DNA of 64,000 bases from Tunturiibacter gelidiferens (GCF_013410115.1 NZ_JACCCV010000001.1:1922001-1986000); one strand, 5' to 3'. Positions 44,575 through 54,384 are shown, numbered from the stretch's first letter. Program-made: numbers and translations. Notes: generated from the sequence alone by a model not told the origin.

Positions 44575-44829
44575 TTATTGAGAGACGCCGAGGAGTTCGG
44601 CCATCTCGTCGTGGAGGAAGCCTTCGCCGGGGCGGTAGGGCTGGACCCACTTGCCGTCGATGACGAATTGGGGGATGGCACGCTTGCCTACGTTGGCGAT
44701 GACGAGGTCGGCGGCGCCGGGGGTGTTCTCGATGTCGATCTCTTTGTAGGGGATGTTGTGAGTGGTGAGGAAGCGCTTGGCTTCGCGGCAGTCGCGGCAC
44801 CAAGAGGCGGAGTAGACGGTGAGATCCAT
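44575..44829 (-). CDS. Glutaredoxin-family protein
   Basis: An 84-residue thioredoxin-fold protein. The active site CRDC at about residues 11-14 (SASWCRDCREAKRFL) resembles mycoredoxin/NrdH-type proteins. The cis-proline region KRAIPQFVIDGKW follows, as expected for a glutaredoxin. It probably transfers electrons to a thiol-dependent partner. It lies ten bases after the isochorismatase-fold gene on the same strand. Confidence 0.85.
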   Translation of the reverse strand: MDLTVYSASWCRDCREAKRFLTTHNIPYKEIDIENTPGAADLVIANVGKRAIPQFVIDGKWVQPYRPGEGFLHDEMAELLGVSQ

Positions 44830-44838
44830 GTTTCTATT

Positions 44839-45507
44839 TTACCGGGAGTCGCTGGTTCCCGGAACAGGGATGGCGCTAACAAGGGCAGAAATAGTCGCGA
44901 GGTCTGTGACGATGGTGTCTCCCATGTGCTGAAGGGAAGCGACACAGTGGTTGGCGGCTTCAGCATTCCCTGCACCGCATGCATCGCGGATGAGGATGGG
45001 GATGATACCGAGGTCTGCGGCTTGACGGCAGGTCGGTTCGATGCCGATTTCGAGGGCTATGCCGACCAGGAGAAGGCTGCGGATGCCACAGTCGCGAAGA
45101 GTGAACTGCAAAGGAGTGCCTTCAAAGGCGGACATGGACAGCTTGTCGAAGATTGCTTCGCTTGGGAGTGGTTGGAGTTCGGGAGATAATTGGAAGGCCT
45201 GGGAATCGCGAAGAAAAGGAGAGGAGATTTCAGCGGGGTTCTGTTTGCCTTGCCAAGCCATGGCCATTCGGTATTGGAACGACCCCATCAGTTCGGGAGG
45301 CAGCGACATGTGGCGGGTAAAGATGGTTCGTATGCCCGCGCGGCGAGTGGCTTGGAGGAGACTGCTTACCTTTGAAAGAATCTCGGCTCCCTCTTTGATC
45401 TGCGGGATGATGCCGACTTGCATGTCATAGACCAGCAGAGCGGTACGCTGCGGATGAACCAGGTCTTGAAGAGCCGTGAAGATTTCTATTCCGTTGTCTG
45501 TAATCAT
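44839..45507 (-). CDS. Isochorismatase-family protein lacking the catalytic cysteine
   Basis: A 222-residue cysteine-hydrolase fold. The aspartate (LLVYDMQVGI) and the lysine (IFDKLSMSAF) of the usual Asp-Lys-Cys triad are seen, but the motif expected to be G-x-A-T-x-x-C-V reads GIALEIGIEPTC, with glycine in the cysteine position. Real isochorismatases also lack the Cys, while nicotinamidases and most amidases need it. The start at 45507 is supported by GAGGATTG. It lies 28 bp after the SDR gene, probably in one operon with it. Confidence 0.8.
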   Translation of the reverse strand: MITDNGIEIFTALQDLVHPQRTALLVYDMQVGIIPQIKEGAEILSKVSSLLQATRRAGIRTIFTRHMSLPPELMGSFQYRMAMAWQGKQNPAEISSPFLRDSQAFQLSPELQPLPSEAIFDKLSMSAFEGTPLQFTLRDCGIRSLLLVGIALEIGIEPTCRQAADLGIIPILIRDACGAGNAEAANHCVASLQHMGDTIVTDLATISALVSAIPVPGTSDSR

Positions 45508-45534
45508 CGTCAATCCTCGTTTGAGGCGTTGCAA

Positions 45535-46308
45535 TTATTGCTCGTGGTAGTTGCGGATCAGGCCGCCGTCGACGAAGTAGGTCGAGCCGGTGACGTAGGC
45601 GGCGTCGTCGGAGGCGAGGAAGAGAGCTACGCCAGAGACATCGTCGGGAGTGCCCATGCGGCCGAGGGGAATGTTGGCGAGGAGGGCGTCGAGTTTCGGT
45701 TTGTCTTCCATGAGCTTGGTGTTGATGGGGGTGGCGATGGCTCCGGGGGCGATATTGTTGACGGTGATGTTGAGGGGGCCGAGTTCAACCGAGAGGTCAC
45801 GCATGAGCATGCGGATGCCGCCCTTGGAGGCGCAGTAGGTGGAGAAGTTGGGGAAGACCATGTCTTCGTGAACCGAGGAGATGTTGATGATGCGGCCGGG
45901 CTGTTTGGCGTCGCGGAGACGGCGGACGAAGGCCTGGGCAAGGAAGAAGGCGCCCTTGAGGTTGACGTTGAGGACGGTGTCGTAGTCGGCTTCGGTGACG
46001 TCCCAGAAGGCGGCTTCTTTCTCGATGCCGGCGTTGTTGACGAGGATGTCGCAGCGGCCTAGCTGGGTGTAGGCCTGATCAACGAGGTTTTGTGTGTCGG
46101 CGAGAATGGAGACGTCGGCTTTGACGAGGATGGCTTTGCCGCCGGCGGCTTCGGCTTTGGAGACGGTCTCCTGGGCCTGGTCGATGTTGTTGCGGTAGTC
46201 GACGACGACGGCGGCGCCTTCGCTGGCGAAGCGAATGGCGATGGCCTGGCCGATGCCGGAGCCGGAGCCGGTAACGATTGCTACTTTGCCTGCGAGACGA
46301 ACTGACAT
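45535..46308 (-). CDS. SDR family oxidoreductase (glucose 1-dehydrogenase-like)
   Basis: A 257-residue classical SDR. It has TGSGSGIGQ near residue 14, NNAGIEKE near 89, the catalytic serine in INISSVHED near 140 and YCASKGG near 156-160, and the C-terminal YVTGSTYFVDGG. Members include glucose and other sugar or steroid dehydrogenases, so the substrate is undetermined. It is nine bases after the tadA/DUF3175 reading frame, on the same strand. Confidence 0.9.
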   Translation of the reverse strand: MSVRLAGKVAIVTGSGSGIGQAIAIRFASEGAAVVVDYRNNIDQAQETVSKAEAAGGKAILVKADVSILADTQNLVDQAYTQLGRCDILVNNAGIEKEAAFWDVTEADYDTVLNVNLKGAFFLAQAFVRRLRDAKQPGRIINISSVHEDMVFPNFSTYCASKGGIRMLMRDLSVELGPLNITVNNIAPGAIATPINTKLMEDKPKLDALLANIPLGRMGTPDDVSGVALFLASDDAAYVTGSTYFVDGGLIRNYHEQ

Positions 46309-46317
46309 GGGAGGCTC

Positions 46318-47250
<933 letters not shown>

Positions 47251-47267
47251 CTATTGTCTTACCTATT

Positions 47268-47798
47268 ATGCGTCTGGTGAAGCTGTCAGTAGCGTGCAGC
47301 CTGGATGGATTCATCGAAGGGCCGGATGGGGGGATCGACTGGATTCGCGGGGGTGCAGATTATGGGATGGGTGCATTCCTGGCATCGCTGGATACGACTC
47401 TGATTGGGCGGCGGACATTTGAGTTTGCGCGAAGAAGTGGGAACAAGTTTTTTCCGTCGATGACGAACTATGTCTTTTCGACGAGCTTGCCGGCCGGAGC
47501 AATGGATGAGGTGGAGATTGTGGGTGAGGATGCTGTCGAGTTTGTAAGTGGGCTCAAGAAGCGGAGGACAGGGAAGGACCTGTGGTTGTTTGGCGGGCAT
47601 GAGCTGATTGCATCGATGCTGCGATCCCGCTTAGTGGACGAGATTTTGCTGACGGTGCATCCGGTGCTGCTGGGCGGAGGGTTACCGCTGTTTGGTAGCC
47701 TTGCGGAGCGGCAGGAGTTGAAGTTGGTTGAGGCGAAGCCATTGAAGAATGGGGTTGTGATGTTGTCGTATCGCGCGATAGTGCGAGCGGGTCAGTAG
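47268..47798 (+). CDS. Dihydrofolate reductase/RibD C-terminal family protein
   Basis: A 176-residue RibD-C/DHFR-like domain protein. Visible features are VACSLDGFIEGPDGGIDW at the N-terminus, TLIGRRTFEF and the LWLFGGHELIASMLRSRLVDEILLTVHPVLLGGGLPLF block. The ATG at 47268 has no good ribosome-binding site, and lies only 20 bp from the divergent tadA start. Its 3' end overlaps that of the HD gene by seven bases. The exact reductase activity is unknown. Confidence 0.87.
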   Translation: MRLVKLSVACSLDGFIEGPDGGIDWIRGGADYGMGAFLASLDTTLIGRRTFEFARRSGNKFFPSMTNYVFSTSLPAGAMDEVEIVGEDAVEFVSGLKKRRTGKDLWLFGGHELIASMLRSRLVDEILLTVHPVLLGGGLPLFGSLAERQELKLVEAKPLKNGVVMLSYRAIVRAGQ

Positions 47799-48400
47799 AG
47801 GTTTGGGCCGGCTTCGGATTCGAGGGCATCGAGGAAGGATTGCATGATGTGAAAGCGGGGTATGGCGAGGGCTCTGGAGGTGTCGAGTTTGAGTTGATCG
47901 GGGAGGGTGGCGAGTTGTTTTTTGAGGGCGTGGAGGGCTTCGGTGAAGGTGCAGAAGCGTGTGTCGCTGCCGAGTTTGGCGAGGGTGCGGGTGATGCCGA
48001 TGGCTCCGAGTTGCTCGAGGATGTCGGCGTCGCGGGCGATGGTGGCTTCGAGGGTTAGGGGAGCGTCTTGCGGCTGGTGGGTGCGGATGACTTCGAGGAC
48101 GGCGGAGATTTTTTCTGAGGGGAAGCCGGCTTCGGTGAGGATGGCGGGGGCTTTTTCGATGATGCAGGTTACGTGGTTCCAGGTCTTGAGGGCGGCTTCG
48201 TCTTCGGGGCGTTGGCCGATGAAGACGCCGAGGTCGTGGAGCCAGACGGCGGCAAAGACTACGTCGTCGTCGTAGGTGAGGCCGCGGCCGATCTGTTGCG
48301 TGAGGGCGTAGAGGCGAGGCTGATGGCCGAACTTGTGGGTCGGGTTCGCGTGGGTGGCGATGTAGGTTTCGAGTGCGGCGCGATAGGGTTGAATGGTCAC
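47792..48400 (-). CDS. HD-domain phosphohydrolase-like protein
   Basis: A 202-residue HD-superfamily protein. The metal-binding motif is seen in VWLHDLGVF near residue 53 (His-Asp), with HVTCIIEKAP and IARDADILEQLG supplying the remaining histidine and aspartate ligands. Such small HD proteins often hydrolyse nucleotides. It is followed, five bases upstream on the strand, by aguA. Confidence 0.87.
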   Translation of the reverse strand: MTIQPYRAALETYIATHANPTHKFGHQPRLYALTQQIGRGLTYDDDVVFAAVWLHDLGVFIGQRPEDEAALKTWNHVTCIIEKAPAILTEAGFPSEKISAVLEVIRTHQPQDAPLTLEATIARDADILEQLGAIGITRTLAKLGSDTRFCTFTEALHALKKQLATLPDQLKLDTSRALAIPRFHIMQSFLDALESEAGPNLY

Positions 48401-48404
48401 CGTG

Positions 48405-49490
48405 TTATGCGGGCTCCTGTTGGCTGAGGCAGTGGAGGGTGCCGAGGCCCCAGACGAGGTCTACGGCGTGGATGCCGATGATCTCGCGGTCGGGGAAGCA
48501 GGCGGCGAGGATGTTGAGGGCGCGGCGGTCGTTGGGATCGTTGAAGGTGGGGACCAGGACGAGCGAGTTGGCGATGTAGAAGTTGGCGTAGCTGGCGGGG
48601 AGTCGCTGATTGTCGAAGATGACGGGGGCGGGCATGGGGAGCTCGACGATTTCAAAGGGCTGGTTTTCGAGATTGCGGAAGCTGCGGAGGCGGTCGAGAT
48701 TTTCGGCCAGGGGTAGGTGGTTTTCGTCGTGGGTGTTGGGCTCGACGGCGGTGAGGATCTTGTTTTCGCCTACGAAGCGGGTGATGTCGTCGATGTGGCC
48801 ATGGGTGTCGTCGCCGGCGCAGCCTTTGTGGAGCCAGAGGACCTTTTCGATGCCGAGGTATTCGTGGAAGGCGTGCTCGAGGCGCTGGCGGGTTTCGGAT
48901 TCGTTGCCGAGGCCGGGGTTGCGCTCCTGGATCTTGGATAGGAGGCACTCTTCGGTGGTGAGGAGGAGGCCGGCGCCGTTGGTGTCGATGCTGCCACCTT
49001 CGAGGACGAGGCGATGTGCGCTGCCGTCGGGAAGCTGGACCTCGGGGCGGATCTGCGGGATGTCGTAGTGATGGGCAACGTGCACAGGGATCTGGTCGTC
49101 GCGTTGCCAGTTGTCATACTTGGCCCAGGCGTTGAACTTCCAGTTGGTGGCGGCGAGGTCGCCGTGGGGATTCTTGACGAAGATGGGACCTGAGTCGCGG
49201 AGCCAGACGCGGTCGGTGGGCCATTGGTGGAAGTGGAGGCGGGCGAGGTTGGCTCCGGTGCGGCGGAGAAGGTTGGTGACGCGGCGCTCGGCGGCGAGAT
49301 CGTTGACGAGGATGTGTACGTCTTCGACGCGGGAGAGATGGCGGACGATTTCGCTGTAGACCCAGGGGATGGGTTGGAATTTGCTGGGCCAGTCCTCGGC
49401 GTTGTGGGGCCAGGCGATCCAGGTGGCGGCGTGAGGGGACCACTCGGCGGGCATGCGGTAGGTCGTCAGTTTGTGGTTGGTGCTGGTCAC
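48405..49490 (-). CDS. aguA: Agmatine deiminase
   Basis: A 361-residue enzyme which converts agmatine to N-carbamoylputrescine. The N-terminus MPAEWSPHAATWIAWPHN, WLRDSGPIFV, the histidine motif DDTHGHIDDITRF and the C-terminal LGTLHCLSQQEP with the catalytic Cys (about residue 355) are diagnostic. GTG at 49490 is preferred, since the longer frame runs into the GC-rich leader. It ends four bases before the HD gene. Its partner aguB lies 2.3 kb upstream on the same strand, with an oppositely oriented cytochrome gene in between. Confidence 0.93.
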   Translation of the reverse strand: MTSTNHKLTTYRMPAEWSPHAATWIAWPHNAEDWPSKFQPIPWVYSEIVRHLSRVEDVHILVNDLAAERRVTNLLRRTGANLARLHFHQWPTDRVWLRDSGPIFVKNPHGDLAATNWKFNAWAKYDNWQRDDQIPVHVAHHYDIPQIRPEVQLPDGSAHRLVLEGGSIDTNGAGLLLTTEECLLSKIQERNPGLGNESETRQRLEHAFHEYLGIEKVLWLHKGCAGDDTHGHIDDITRFVGENKILTAVEPNTHDENHLPLAENLDRLRSFRNLENQPFEIVELPMPAPVIFDNQRLPASYANFYIANSLVLVPTFNDPNDRRALNILAACFPDREIIGIHAVDLVWGLGTLHCLSQQEPA

Positions 49491-49511
49491 TCGAGTGCCG
49501 TTCCTTTCGGG

Positions 49512-49750
49512 AAGGTACCCCCCTCCCTCCCGTCTTAGTTGCGTAAAGTCTTCCATCCAAAAGATTTCACGTCGTACTTTGGGTACACGATTGAGGCAAG
49601 GTACCAGATTTGAGTCACACTCTGGTGAACCGGGGCCGTGCTTTGCACCTGTCGGTACTCTGTTTTTAAGTATAGCTGGCGGGGGGTAACTAATATGCCA
49701 TGTGGATGCCGTTGATGGATGGGGGTTTGGGTGAGTTTAGGGGTTGACAG
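49512..49750 (-). repeat. Composite promoter/leader element, copy C (upstream of aguA)
   Basis: In minus-strand order: CTGTCAA (49750-49744), 43 nt (identical to copy A), the 33-bp core (49700-49668), a weakly paired leader with a single GCGTAAAGTCTTCCATCC unit, and GAAGGTACCCCCCTCCCTCC 24 bp from the aguA start. Confidence 0.7.
49668..49700 (-). promoter_or_regulatory. Predicted conserved promoter core, copy C
   Basis: On the minus strand: TGGCATATTAGTT, 13 nt, TATACT. Same spacing as copies A and B; the block between the boxes differs, so the conservation is restricted to the two boxes. Confidence 0.65.
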
Positions 49751-50100
49751 AGAAGCTTAAGAAAAACAACAGGAGAGGTGGGGGGCTCTCTCTTTGAGCG
49801 TCCCCGCCGCACTGCGTCTACCTTGGCATTCCTTCTTGACATTCCTTCTCCATGGACTCATAATCTTTCGGCACGTCAGATAGGCCTAATTGTTTCCGGG
49901 TGATTTCCAGGTCAGTCTTTCTCAGTGCGATTGAGTGTTTCATTGGCTCCCTTTGTTTGAGGAGCAGCTCCCAAGGTCCAAGAGTTACCTCCCTGTTCGG
50001 GTAAATATCAGAAGTATCCGCGAAAGCGTCGCTGCGATCGCCTAGCTTGGGCGAGCCATTCGTCCTATCCGAACCCTAACGACCTAAATAGGGGTTCCCC

Positions 50101-51738
50101 ATGAACCAGACTAGATTGCTAGCACTAGCCGCGGGCTGTGCGACGGTCGCGGCTGTCATGTCCTTTTCCCATCACATCGTGCACGGACAAAGTCAAGCAT
50201 CGCCATCCGCCGCAACGGTCATACCGCCATTCTCCGTGTGCAGCAGGAATGTGAACATTGCTTCGTTGCTCCCTGGCGGAGCCCACGAAGACCCGGATGT
50301 CGTGATTGCGAACGCGTTTATCACCCTCACTGAATCAAGCCTGCTCCAGCAGGTCGAACAGGCGCCTTCGCTGGACCTGTATCACCAGCTCACCTTGCTC
50401 GGTAAAACCGAGATTTACGATGTGAACCTGTCCCCCGCCAAGAACATAGCCTGCGCGACCTGCCATGTACCGTACACAGGATTCAGAGGCGCTTCGAGTG
50501 TCTTCAATGCAACCACCGCTGCTCAGCCTGGAGGGACTGCAATCACCAATGCAACTCCGCCAGAGCCGAACTACCGTATCGGTCCAAGAAATCCCCAAAG
50601 TTATGCGTACGCCGCCTTCGCGCCAATCCTGCACTACAACGCAACGCAGAATAGTTTCTATGGCGGCAATTTCTGGGATATGCGCGCCACTGGAATCCGC
50701 CTCGGCAATCCAGCGGCAGAACAGGCAGAAGGACCGCCGGTGAATCCTGTGGAGATGGGAAATATCGACACGGCATGCGTGGTTTGGAAGGCGTCAGAGA
50801 GCCAATATGCTTCGCTGATCACACTGATCTGGGGCGCTCAATCGTTCGCGATCCGTTGGCCTTCGAATGTGGCCGCTGTATGCGCCAAGCCAGGCCCACC
50901 TCCAACGAACGATCCACTCCCGGTACATCTCAGTACTGTTGATCGGGGAACATCAGACACCACGTATGACCATATAGCGATGTCAATGGCATCGTATGAA
51001 TCTTCCCCCGATGTCAGTGGTTTCTCCTCGAAGTTCGACGCCTATCTCGCCGGCAATGCGACCTTGACTCCCGCAGAACTGAACGGCTACACGTTGTTCA
51101 ATGGCAAAGCGCGTTGCAATCAATGCCATCTGAGCGGCACCGCGGTAGGTTCGACCAATAGCCAGGCGCCGGCCGATGTGGGACCGCTCTTCACCGATTT
51201 CACGGCAAACAATATTGGGCTCCCCAAGAATTTGGCTCTTCCGTACTATTGCGAGAACAAGCCTGACCAGTTTGGATACACCGCGAATCCCCTGGGCTTC
51301 GCCTTCGTCGATTTGGGAGTAGGAGGGTTTCTGAACGGCACGGGCGCTGCGCCCAATCCGAATACGCTGCAGTGGAAACAGCTTGCGCCACTGTTTAACG
51401 GTATGTTCCAAACGCCCACCGCGCGCAACGTCGACAAGAAGCCGAGCCCCACCTTCGTGAAGGAGTATATGCACAACGGGTATCTAAAGAGCCTGAAAGA
51501 AGTCGTTCACTTCTATAACACCTCACAGGCACTGCCGCGTTGCGCGCAGGGTTCACCCGGCGAGAAGGTGACCTGCTGGCCAGCGCCTGAGTACCCGGCC
51601 ACCCTGAACACGACGCAGTTGGGCAATCTGGGCTTAACCAGCGCTGAGGAAGACGATGTTGTTGCCTTCCTTCAAACGCTAACGGATGGCTTTGTCACCT
51701 CGCCAGCTACGTTTGCCCGTCCGGCGAAAAAGGAATAG
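50101..51738 (+). CDS. Di-heme cytochrome c, CcpA/MauG (cytochrome c peroxidase)-like
   Basis: A 545-residue exported cytochrome. The N-terminus (LALAAGCATVAAVMSFSHHIVHGQ) is a signal peptide. Two heme sites are seen, CATCH near residue 120 and CNQCH near 340, with a large domain between them and the peroxidase-like C-terminal part (MFQTPTARNVDKKPSPTFVKEYMHNG). The enzyme family uses peroxide as electron acceptor in the periplasm, but many paralogues have other roles. It is transcribed against its neighbours aguA and aguB, and appears to have been inserted between them. Confidence 0.87.
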   Translation: MNQTRLLALAAGCATVAAVMSFSHHIVHGQSQASPSAATVIPPFSVCSRNVNIASLLPGGAHEDPDVVIANAFITLTESSLLQQVEQAPSLDLYHQLTLLGKTEIYDVNLSPAKNIACATCHVPYTGFRGASSVFNATTAAQPGGTAITNATPPEPNYRIGPRNPQSYAYAAFAPILHYNATQNSFYGGNFWDMRATGIRLGNPAAEQAEGPPVNPVEMGNIDTACVVWKASESQYASLITLIWGAQSFAIRWPSNVAAVCAKPGPPPTNDPLPVHLSTVDRGTSDTTYDHIAMSMASYESSPDVSGFSSKFDAYLAGNATLTPAELNGYTLFNGKARCNQCHLSGTAVGSTNSQAPADVGPLFTDFTANNIGLPKNLALPYYCENKPDQFGYTANPLGFAFVDLGVGGFLNGTGAAPNPNTLQWKQLAPLFNGMFQTPTARNVDKKPSPTFVKEYMHNGYLKSLKEVVHFYNTSQALPRCAQGSPGEKVTCWPAPEYPATLNTTQLGNLGLTSAEEDDVVAFLQTLTDGFVTSPATFARPAKKE

Positions 51739-51764
51739 CGATCAAGAGTCAGACCTACGCCAAG

Positions 51765-51809
51765 CAGATCCTTCACTTCGTGCAGAATGACGCCGCAGTG
51801 AAGGATCTG
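51765..51809. terminator. Bidirectional hairpin between cytochrome and aguB
   Basis: Perfect 13-bp arms CAGATCCTTCACT (51765-51777) and AGTGAAGGATCTG (51797-51809) around a 19-nt loop, between two convergent genes. The arms contain GATCCTTC, which is also the start of the dispersed repeat. Confidence 0.7.
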
Positions 51810-51823
51810 TGAAGTCGTGAGTT

Positions 51824-52771
51824 CTAGTCGATGAAGCGGCTGGTGATGCCGTTGTAGGCGTCGATGCGGCGGTCGCGGAGGAAGGGCCAGTTGCGGCGAG
51901 TGTCTTCCTGGAGCTTGAGGTCGATCTCTGCGATGAGGATCTCCTCTTTGTCGTGGGAGGCTTGCGCGATGACACGGCCGAAGGGGTCGGCGATGAAGCT
52001 GCCGCCCCAGAACTCTAGGCCTGAGCTTGGGGTGTGGTCGCCAGGGCCGCGCATCTCGACGCCGTTGTGGATGACGTCGCCGTGCTCGTGGCCTACGCGG
52101 TTGACGGCGCCGACGAAGACGCCGTTGGAGATAGCGTGGGCGCGCTGGGTGATCTGCCAGGCGGAGTACTGGGCTTCGCCGTACTCGGCTTTCTCGGAGG
52201 GGTGCCAGCCGATGGCGGTGGGGTAGAAGAGGGTGTTGGCGCCGCGGAGGGCGGTCTCGCGGGCGGCTTCTGGGTACCACTGGTCCCAGCAGACGAGCGT
52301 GCCGATGTCGCCCTGCGTGGTCTTCATGGCTTTGAAGCCGAGGTCGCCGGGGGTGAAGTAGAACTTCTCGTAGTAGAGCGGGTCGTCGGGGATGTGCATC
52401 TTGCGGTAGATGCCCTTGATGCTGCCGTCGGTTTCGAGGATGGCTGCGGTGTTGTGATAGAGGCCGGGTGCGCGGCGCTCGAAGAGGCTGGCGATGACGA
52501 CTACTTTTTCTTCGTTCGCGATGGCGCTGAGGCGTTCGGTGGAGGGGCCGGGGATGGACTCGGCGGTGTCGAAGAGGGCGTGCTCTTCGCGCTGACAGAA
52601 GTACTGGGCGCGGAAGAGCTCGGGGAGGCAGATGACGTTGGCTCCGGCGCGGGCGGCTTCGCGGACACGGTCGGCGGCTTTGTCGAGGTTGGCTGCGGTG
52701 TCGGGGACGCAGGACATCTGGATGAGGCCGATGCGTTTGTTGGGGGTGGTCTTGCTGCTGGTTGTCGTCAT
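51824..52771 (-). CDS. aguB: N-carbamoylputrescine amidase
   Basis: A 315-residue carbon-nitrogen hydrolase that releases putrescine from N-carbamoylputrescine. The Glu-Lys-Cys triad is visible: CLPELFRAQYF, YRKMHIPDDP and LVCWDQWYPEAAR, and the WHPSEKAEYGEAQ segment agrees with AguB. Together with agmatine deiminase it forms the agmatine route to putrescine; the arginine decarboxylase that makes agmatine was not seen. Confidence 0.93.
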   Translation of the reverse strand: MTTTSSKTTPNKRIGLIQMSCVPDTAANLDKAADRVREAARAGANVICLPELFRAQYFCQREEHALFDTAESIPGPSTERLSAIANEEKVVVIASLFERRAPGLYHNTAAILETDGSIKGIYRKMHIPDDPLYYEKFYFTPGDLGFKAMKTTQGDIGTLVCWDQWYPEAARETALRGANTLFYPTAIGWHPSEKAEYGEAQYSAWQITQRAHAISNGVFVGAVNRVGHEHGDVIHNGVEMRGPGDHTPSSGLEFWGGSFIADPFGRVIAQASHDKEEILIAEIDLKLQEDTRRNWPFLRDRRIDAYNGITSRFID

Positions 52772-52991
52772 GATGATCCTGATTCAAGTTTATAGGCGTT
52801 TGTTGCGCGAGATGAGGCTGTTGGCGGCCAGGAAACGGGTTATTTGCAAGAGGTTAATCTTTGGGTGATTGGCGGCTCGATGGAAAGCGGTTCGCGCGGG
52901 GCGCGAATGCCCACTCATGCGATGAGACTGCATGAATGGGGCACCCCGGGGTCGAAAGGCTTTGATGGTATGGGGGATGTGAAGCTTATCG

Positions 52992-53018
52992 GGATCCTTC
53001 GCTCCCGCTCAGGATGAC
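52992..53018. repeat. Dispersed intergenic repeat, GGATCCTTCGG type, copy 3
   Basis: GGATCCTTCGCTCCCGCTC followed by AGGATGAC, related to 12588-12618, lies in the gap before the aldo/keto reductase terminus. Nothing else stands out in the 288-bp gap. Confidence 0.6.
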
Positions 53019-53059
53019 AGCAAAACTCGGGAGCGGCGCTTAATCAGAGTTTCATAAGG

Positions 53060-54118
53060 CTAGCTCTTCGGCGTGACTGGCACGGTGCGGGCGATGGGCT
53101 CGATGCGGTTGGAGCTTTGGAAGGGGAGCATCCAGCCGGGGTATTCGGGTGGGAGTGCGCTTACTTCATCGAGCTGTTTGAGTTCATCGGTGGTTAGCTT
53201 TAGGTCGACTGCGGCGAGGTTGTCTTCGAGTTGGTCGAGGCGTTTCGCTCCGATGATGATGGAGGTGACGACGGGCTTTGCCAATAGCCACGCGAGAGAG
53301 ATGCGGGCTGGGCTGCAGTTGTGGGCCTTGGCGATGGGGGCCATGACGTCGAGGATGCGCCAGGTGCGCTCTTTGTCGACGAGGGGAAAGTCGAACTCGG
53401 AGCGGCGGGAGCCTTCGGGGCGCTGATTTTCGCGGGAGAACTTGCCGGAGAGCAGGCCGCCGGCGAGTGGGCTCCAGACGAGGAGGCCGGTCTTCTCGGC
53501 TTCGAGGAGAGGAACGAGATCGCGCTCGAGGTCGCGGCCGGCGATGGAGTAGTAGGCCTGGAGGGTGTCGAAGCGGGCGAGGTTTTTGAACTGGGAGATG
53601 GCGAGGGCCTTGGCGATCTTCCAGGACTGCCAGTTGGAGACGCCGATGTAGCGGACCTTTCCTTGCTGGACGAGGGTGTCGAGGGCGCGGAGGGTCTCTT
53701 CGATGGGCGTGACGGTGTCGTTGCCGTGGATCTGGTAGAGGTCGATGTGGTCGGTCTGGAGGCGGCGGAGGCTGGCGTCAACGGCGTCCATGATGTGACC
53801 GCGGGAGGCGCCGACGTCGTTGCGGCCTTGGCCGGTGCGTCCGAAGACTTTGGTGGCGATGACGACGCTGTTGCGGGCGATGTTGAGATTTTTTAGGGAC
53901 TGGCCGAGGGCTTTTTCGCTCTCGCCTTCGGAGTAGACGTCAGCGGTGTCGAAGAAGTTGATGCCGGCATCGATGGAGGACTTGATGAGTTCGTCGGCTC
54001 CGGTTTGGTCGACGGTGCCGATGGCGCGGAACAGGCCGGTGCCGCCGTGGAAGGTCATGGTGCCGAAGCAGAGGGTGGAGACGAGGAGGCCGGTGTCGCC
54101 GAGAGTTTTGTATTGCAT
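53060..54118 (-). CDS. Aldo/keto reductase
   Basis: A 352-residue NADPH-dependent oxidoreductase. The catalytic set is seen as DTADVYSEGESEKALG (Asp, Tyr), IATKVFG (Lys) and YQIHGNDTVTP (His), with IIGAKRLDQLEDNLAA near the C-terminus for NADPH binding. The family reduces various aldehydes and ketones; closest in appearance to the YajO/Tas-like group. No obvious operon partner. Confidence 0.92.
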   Translation of the reverse strand: MQYKTLGDTGLLVSTLCFGTMTFHGGTGLFRAIGTVDQTGADELIKSSIDAGINFFDTADVYSEGESEKALGQSLKNLNIARNSVVIATKVFGRTGQGRNDVGASRGHIMDAVDASLRRLQTDHIDLYQIHGNDTVTPIEETLRALDTLVQQGKVRYIGVSNWQSWKIAKALAISQFKNLARFDTLQAYYSIAGRDLERDLVPLLEAEKTGLLVWSPLAGGLLSGKFSRENQRPEGSRRSEFDFPLVDKERTWRILDVMAPIAKAHNCSPARISLAWLLAKPVVTSIIIGAKRLDQLEDNLAAVDLKLTTDELKQLDEVSALPPEYPGWMLPFQSSNRIEPIARTVPVTPKS

Positions 54119-54384
54119 GGGTATCCTTTTCGCCGAGGGTTCGGACAGACAAGTGATTAGACGTTGTGACGGGGCGCCGCGATTCAGACGTGGGGAAGAG
54201 CGATTGTCGCGCGGCGTCTTTGCGCTGACTGGCGAAGTTTGCTTTATTGCCGGTGAATTTTCTGTTACTTTTGATTGATAGAGCGGTCAGATCACGGTCG
54301 GGCACGCCCTCTTCCAATCACCTAAAAACATCTTTCCCAGCGGTTGCAGCAGGACGTGTATCTCATTGCAGAAGGAGTGTTATT

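Larger units (their letters stand above)
49491..50100. other. Gap between aguA and the cytochrome gene
   Basis: About 610 bp. The left 260 bp are composite element copy C. The remaining 350 bp (49751-50100) are unassigned upstream sequence of the cytochrome gene and contain a small hairpin TCGCC-loop-GGCGA near 50040-50057. No gene was found. Confidence 0.7.

Noticed and set aside
49985..50090. Possible c-di-GMP (GEMM) riboswitch before the cytochrome gene
   Set aside because: The conserved GGACGCAAAGC and GCCGGG blocks were not found.
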